A program made the position numbers and the translations under genes. A DNA stretch of 64,000 bases from JAHDDY01 sp964549375 (GTDB lineage Bacteria; Pseudomonadota; Alphaproteobacteria; Rhodobacterales; Rhodobacteraceae): contig CAZJWF010000004.1 in assembly GCA_964549375.1 (NCBI GenBank), forward strand, positions 1-64,000. The letters run 5' to 3'. Position 1 is the stretch's first letter, and each line of letters starts with the position of its first letter. Below, piece after piece: positions 60,376-64,000 of this stretch. The notes under the pieces were generated by a model, which was given only the letters and a program-made list of their open reading frames with translations, searched no databases and was not told the origin of the DNA.

Positions 60376-61144
60376 ATTTACCCTGCCCAAGAATTCGAAA
60401 ATCCTGCAAGGCAAGACATGGCCAAAGCCTTCTGGCCAAAAGCTCAAGGGCTTTAAGATTTACCGCTGGGACCCGGATTCGGGCGAAAACCCGCGTGTTG
60501 ATACCTATTATCTCAATCTCGAAGAATGCGGGCCAATGGTTTTGGACGCGATCATCAAGATCAAGAACGAGATTGATCCGACTCTGACCTTCCGTCGTTC
60601 TTGTCGCGAGGGAATTTGCGGGTCGTGTGCAATGAATATCGACGGGGCGAACACGCTGGCCTGCACCAAGGGCCTCGATGAGATTGACGGCGATGTACGG
60701 ATTTATCCGCTGCCGCATATGCCCGTGGTGAAGGATCTGATCCCCGACCTGACGCATTTTTATGCTCAGCACGCGTCGGTGAAGCCGTGGCTGATTACAG
60801 ATACGCCGGCGCCCGCGAAAGAGTGGAAGCAATCCGAAGACGACCGCGAACAGCTTGATGGACTTTATGAGTGCATCATGTGCGCGTGCTGTTCGACATC
60901 TTGCCCAAGCTATTGGTGGAATGGCGACCGTTACCTCGGTCCGGCGGCTCTGTTGCAAGCGTCTCGCTGGCTGAATGACAGCCGCGATGAGGCAAAAGGT
61001 GAGCGGTTGGACGATCTGGAAGACCCGTTCCGCTTGTATCGCTGCCATACGATTATGAACTGTACAAAGGCCTGCCCGAAGGGCCTGAACCCCGCAAAAG
61101 CCATTGCAGGGATCAAGCAGATGATGGTCGAACGACAGATGTAA
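60368..61144 (+). CDS. sdhB: Succinate dehydrogenase iron-sulfur subunit
   Basis: 258 residues. It carries electrons from the flavin subunit to ubiquinone in complex II. The [2Fe-2S] ligands are in RRSCREGICGSCAMNIDG, the first cluster Cys set of the C-terminal domain is LYECIMCACCSTSCPSYWW, and the last is NCTKACPKGLNPAKAI, so all three clusters are conserved. The other subunits (sdhCDA) are not beside it, which is unusual for Rhodobacterales. Translation is probably coupled to a short ORF upstream. Confidence 0.94.
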   Translation: MAKFTLPKNSKILQGKTWPKPSGQKLKGFKIYRWDPDSGENPRVDTYYLNLEECGPMVLDAIIKIKNEIDPTLTFRRSCREGICGSCAMNIDGANTLACTKGLDEIDGDVRIYPLPHMPVVKDLIPDLTHFYAQHASVKPWLITDTPAPAKEWKQSEDDREQLDGLYECIMCACCSTSCPSYWWNGDRYLGPAALLQASRWLNDSRDEAKGERLDDLEDPFRLYRCHTIMNCTKACPKGLNPAKAIAGIKQMMVERQM

Positions 61145-61263
61145 TTGCGGGACGATTGTTCTAGTTTCTCAACCATAAATCGGCCTCACCTGCGCCCCTT
61201 TTTTGCTTGCTCCGTACCTTTGAAATGCTCAAAGGTAGTCCGAAAGGGTGTGGGCGGAGCAAC

Positions 61264-62022
61264 GTGCGAAAATTGCGTGGGATATTCAGTGCGATAGGGA
61301 TCGCCTTGAGCGGTTCGGCCACTGCGGCGACATGTCCTGCCGCGAATGACAGCCTGCTATTCAACAGTTGTAATGCATCCACCCATGCGGCGCTGGTGCT
61401 GCTGGCCCCGGATGCGACAATCCCGGATAATCTCGCCACATCTGACAAGACGACATTGGTCGTCACCGGAGCCTATACCAGTGGCGAAAAGGTCGAGCCG
61501 GAGGGATTTGTCCTTGATCACGGCGAGGCGTATGACCCGTATATTCAGGGCTGGGATGGCTTGTTGCTGATCACGCCCGAAGGCGAGTTGAGTCTGCATC
61601 ACGTTTCGCGGGTTCGGTTTCGGGGTGGGTTGAGTAACCTGCGAGACCGGGGGCAGCGGCGCGCATTTGTGGCGCGGGCGCGGCAGATCGGCCTTTCAGC
61701 GATCCAGAGCCACTTGCTGATCACGGACGGCGCGCTGGATGTCCGCGACGTCTCGGGTGCCCCAAGATTTCGTCGCCGCATCCTCTTCTCCTATCAGGAT
61801 GGCGAATATGGGATTTTTGACAGTGGCTCGCGTGCGCTGACATTGTTTGAGGCTGCGGAGGAAGTGGCCGCGCTGTATAATCCGTATATGGCGTTCAATC
61901 TCGATATGGGCAGCTATGACTATTGTGCGCTGACCGATGCGGGGCGCGAGACTAATTGCGGTGATCTGACGCGCAGCGCCACCCAAAAACTTTCGAACAT
62001 TCTCGTCTTCACTCAGGATTGA
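61264..62022 (+). CDS. Exported DUF2233/phosphodiester-glycosidase-like protein
   Basis: 252 residues from the GTG at 61264 (GGAG 5 nt upstream); an in-frame ATG at 61207 adds residues before the signal peptide. The signal peptide ends GSATAATC. The mature part contains GWDGLLLITPEGELSLHHVS, QSHLLITDGALDV and YMAFNLDMGSYDYC, reminiscent of the DUF2233/NAGPA fold, in which a TDG and an LDGGGS-like motif form the active site. The second motif is LDMGS here, so the assignment is tentative. Confidence 0.55.
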   Translation: MRKLRGIFSAIGIALSGSATAATCPAANDSLLFNSCNASTHAALVLLAPDATIPDNLATSDKTTLVVTGAYTSGEKVEPEGFVLDHGEAYDPYIQGWDGLLLITPEGELSLHHVSRVRFRGGLSNLRDRGQRRAFVARARQIGLSAIQSHLLITDGALDVRDVSGAPRFRRRILFSYQDGEYGIFDSGSRALTLFEAAEEVAALYNPYMAFNLDMGSYDYCALTDAGRETNCGDLTRSATQKLSNILVFTQD

Positions 62023-62084
62023 CCCGACTGCTCGGCGCACCACTTTATAGGTTGTGAAACGCAACCTAAGAGCAGAGCGCAAAT

Positions 62085-62945
62085 ATGTCTGAATACATCC
62101 CCCCTAAAGTCTGGAAGTGGGAATCTGAAAACGGCGGTGAGTTTGCCAGCACCAACCGGCCCACCGCCGGAGCCACCCATGATGCGGAACTGCCGCGCGG
62201 CAAACATCCGATGCAGCTATATTCATTGGCCACGCCGAACGGGGTGAAAGTGACCGTGATGCTGGAGGAGTTGTTGGCGCTGGGCCATACGGGTGCCGAA
62301 TACGACGCCTATGTGATCGACATCCGAAAGGGGGATCAATTCGGCAGCGGGTTCGTCGAACTGAACCCGAACTCGAAAATTCCAGCGCTGATGGATCACA
62401 GCACGCCGACGCCGACGCGGGTTTTCGAATCTGGTGCGATTCTGATGTATCTGGCGGAAAAGTTCGGCGCGTTCCTGCCATCCGACGGTGCGGCACGGGC
62501 CGAAACGCTGTCATGGCTTTTCTGGCAAATGGGCAGCGCACCCTATCTGGGCGGCGGCTTTGGGCATTTTTATGCTTATGCGCCCTTCAAAATTGAATAC
62601 TGCATCGACCGTTTCGCGATGGAAACCAAACGCCAGCTTGACGTTTTGGATCAGCGCTTGGCTGACAATGAATACCTCGTCGGAGCGGAGTATACGATCG
62701 CGGATATGGCCGTGTGGCCTTGGTATGGTGTGCTGACTCAAGGTAAGCTTTATAGTGCAGCAGAGTTTTTGGACGTCGAATCTTATAAAAACGTCCGCCG
62801 CTGGACTGAGCAGATTGCCGCACGCGAGCCTGTGAAACGAGGCCGCATGGTTAATCGCATCCACGGCCCGGAGAATGAGCAACTCCACGAGCGCCACGAT
62901 GCCAGCGATTTCGATACGAAGACGCAGGATAAGATTGGCAGTTGA
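62085..62945 (+). CDS. yghU: YghU-type glutathione S-transferase / disulfide-bond oxidoreductase
   Basis: 286 residues. N-terminal extension with YIPPKVWKW typical of YghU, then the thioredoxin-like domain (QLYSLATPNGVKVTVMLEEL, NPNSKIPALMD, VFESGAILMYLAEKF) and helical C-terminal domain (MGSAPYLGGGFGHFYAYAPF, YLVGAEYTIADMAVWPWYG). YghU binds two glutathiones and shows disulfide reductase activity in E. coli. Strong full-length family match. The shared terminator with glyA follows. Confidence 0.92.
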   Translation: MSEYIPPKVWKWESENGGEFASTNRPTAGATHDAELPRGKHPMQLYSLATPNGVKVTVMLEELLALGHTGAEYDAYVIDIRKGDQFGSGFVELNPNSKIPALMDHSTPTPTRVFESGAILMYLAEKFGAFLPSDGAARAETLSWLFWQMGSAPYLGGGFGHFYAYAPFKIEYCIDRFAMETKRQLDVLDQRLADNEYLVGAEYTIADMAVWPWYGVLTQGKLYSAAEFLDVESYKNVRRWTEQIAAREPVKRGRMVNRIHGPENEQLHERHDASDFDTKTQDKIGS

Positions 62946-63005
62946 TCTGTATCAAAAGACAGCATCAGGTTCGCCGGCTGTTGAGCAATCTCGACACATA
63001 AAAAA

Positions 63006-63029
63006 GCCCCGGCTATGAAGGGTCGGGGC
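63006..63029. terminator. Bidirectional terminator between yghU and glyA
   Basis: GCCCCG...CGGGGC stem with A run on the left (AAAAA) and GTTTCTTTTT on the right, between two convergent genes. Works for both strands. Confidence 0.75.
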
Positions 63030-63051
63030 GTTTCTTTTTACCGCCGAATTT

Positions 63052-64000
63052 TTATCCCAACATCGTTTCGTAAATCGGGAAACGATGGCAGAGAGCCGTT
63101 GCTTTTTCTTTGACCGCAGCTTCAACCGCGCCGTTGCCGTCGGCTCCGTTTGCTGAGAGGCCATCGACGACTTCGACGATCATCCGAGCGACTTCGCGGA
63201 AATCCTCTTCGCCGAACCCCCGTGTCGTTCCCGCCGGGGTGCCAAGGCGGATGCCGGAGGTGACCATCGGTTTTTCCGGGTCGAATGGAATGCCGTTTTT
63301 GTTGCAGGTGATGTGGGCGCGGCCTAAGGCGGCCTCTGTATCATTGCCCTTGACGCCTTTGGGGCGCAGGTCAACGAGCATGACATGGGTGTCGGTCCCG
63401 CCGGTGACGATGTCCAGACCGCCTTTGATCAACTCGTCGGCCATCGCTTGCGCGTTTCGGATGACTTGCCCAGTATATTCTTTGTACTCGGGGGTGAGCG
63501 CCTCGCCAAAGGCCACGGCCTTTGCGGCGATGACGTGCATGAGCGGGCCACCTTGAAGGCCGGGGAAGACGGCGGAGTTGATTTTCTTCGCCAGCGCTTC
63601 GTCATTTGTCAGGATGATGCCGCCACGCGGGCCGCGCAACGTCTTGTGCGTGGTGGAGGTCGCAACATGGCAATGCTCTAGCGGGTTGGGATGATGCCCT
63701 CCCGCAACCAAACCCGAAAAATGCGCCATATCGACGTGCAGGATCGCGCCGACTTTGTCCGCAATCTCGCGGAAGCGCTTGCTGTCGATTTGGCGAGGAA
63801 TGGCCGAGCCGCCTGCTATGATCATAGCGGGCTTATGTTCCAATGCGAGAGCTTCTACCTGATCGTAATCAATCAGGTTTGTATCCTTCGTCACGCCGTA
63901 TTGGATGGCGTTGAACCACTTGCCGGACAGGTTTGGCTTGGCCCCGTGAGTGAGGTGCCCGCCTGAGGCGAGGTCCATGCCAAGCACGGTATCGCCGGGC
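63052..64000 (-). CDS. glyA: Serine hydroxymethyltransferase, 5' part outside the window
   Basis: 316 C-terminal codons are visible. The window edge cuts the gene in PGDTVLGMDLASGGHLTHG, the conserved start of the PLP domain. Seen inside: DYDQVEALALEHKPAMIIAG, HVDMAHFSGLVAGG, TSTTHKTLRGPRGGIIL (PLP-binding Lys in THK) and SGIRLGTPAGTTRGF. It interconverts serine and glycine with tetrahydrofolate. The N-terminal 110 residues lie beyond 64000. Confidence 0.95.
   Translation of the reverse strand, partial: PGDTVLGMDLASGGHLTHGAKPNLSGKWFNAIQYGVTKDTNLIDYDQVEALALEHKPAMIIAGGSAIPRQIDSKRFREIADKVGAILHVDMAHFSGLVAGGHHPNPLEHCHVATSTTHKTLRGPRGGIILTNDEALAKKINSAVFPGLQGGPLMHVIAAKAVAFGEALTPEYKEYTGQVIRNAQAMADELIKGGLDIVTGGTDTHVMLVDLRPKGVKGNDTEAALGRAHITCNKNGIPFDPEKPMVTSGIRLGTPAGTTRGFGEEDFREVARMIVEVVDGLSANGADGNGAVEAAVKEKATALCHRFPIYETMLG

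Noticed and set aside
1..64000. tRNA, rRNA, CRISPR array, insertion sequence, prophage or cobalamin riboswitch
   Set aside because: Looked for in intergenic regions on both strands by eye; no tRNA fold, spaced repeats, transposase or integrase frame, or B12 box was found. A covariance-model search would be decisive.

Overview
The window looks like chromosomal DNA of a Rhodobacterales (roseobacter-type) alphaproteobacterium. The support is roughly 55-58 % G+C by eye and a gene set typical of that group: DUF1491, HTTM, an Anbu locus, the CobA/CobB/CbiD/CobK cobalamin genes, adenosylcobalamin-dependent methylmalonyl-CoA mutase, a TctABC transporter, oxalate genes and a Gly-poor VPAPGG variant of PEP-CTERM proteins. 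I do not assign a genus. I see no rRNA, tRNA, CRISPR array, insertion sequence or prophage.

Layout. 1-4449: a RutA-F-like flavin monooxygenase cluster (DUF1185 protein, CoA-transferase-like/flavin reductase fusion, alpha/beta hydrolase, RidA, divergent luciferase-like monooxygenase). 4565-6214: HU and a PEP-CTERM surface protein. 6439-22219: a large Wzx/Wzy-type exopolysaccharide locus. It holds polymerase, Wzz/GumC-like co-polymerase, a VanZ-Wza export fusion, flippase, three glycosyltransferases and a WecG/sugar-transferase fusion. Embedded in it is a four-gene signalling operon: a periplasmic molybdopterin-fold protein, two histidine kinases and a sigma54-dependent response regulator. Three intergenic regions of this locus carry sigma54 -24/-12 promoters together with clustered TTGC-N5-GCAA inverted repeats, which look like the enhancer sites of that regulator.

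22232-28796: the Anbu (proteasome-like) locus with transglutaminase/DUF2126, circularly permuted ATP-grasp and alpha-E proteins. 28809-32442: glutaminase, formimidoylglutamate deiminase and guanine deaminase, followed by a decayed urate-oxidase cytochrome fragment (32683-32838). 33023-42286: an oxalate catabolism operon (GntR regulator, oxc, frc, a 10-formyl-THF hydrolase-like protein, a universal stress protein and a TctCBA transporter). 42373-47690: a ketopantoate-reductase-like enzyme and cobalamin genes. 47865-54379: UDP-glucose dehydrogenase, methylmalonyl-CoA mutase, OsmC, EamA exporter and an HTTM protein. 54546-64000: small proteins, a second copy of the PEP-CTERM protein, parC, a GFA protein, sdhB without its partners, a DUF2233-like protein, a YghU-type GST and the 3' part of glyA.

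How the genes work together. UDP-glucose dehydrogenase could feed uronic acid into the polysaccharide, and the two PEP-CTERM proteins are candidate surface partners of it, although no exosortase lies in the window. The regulator appears to control its own operon, the export/chain-length/polymerase operon and both glycosyltransferase operons. The most unusual items are this regulatory circuit, the VanZ-Wza fusion, the CoA-transferase/flavin reductase fusion in the Rut-like cluster, and the formyl-THF-hydrolase-like gene inside the oxalate operon.
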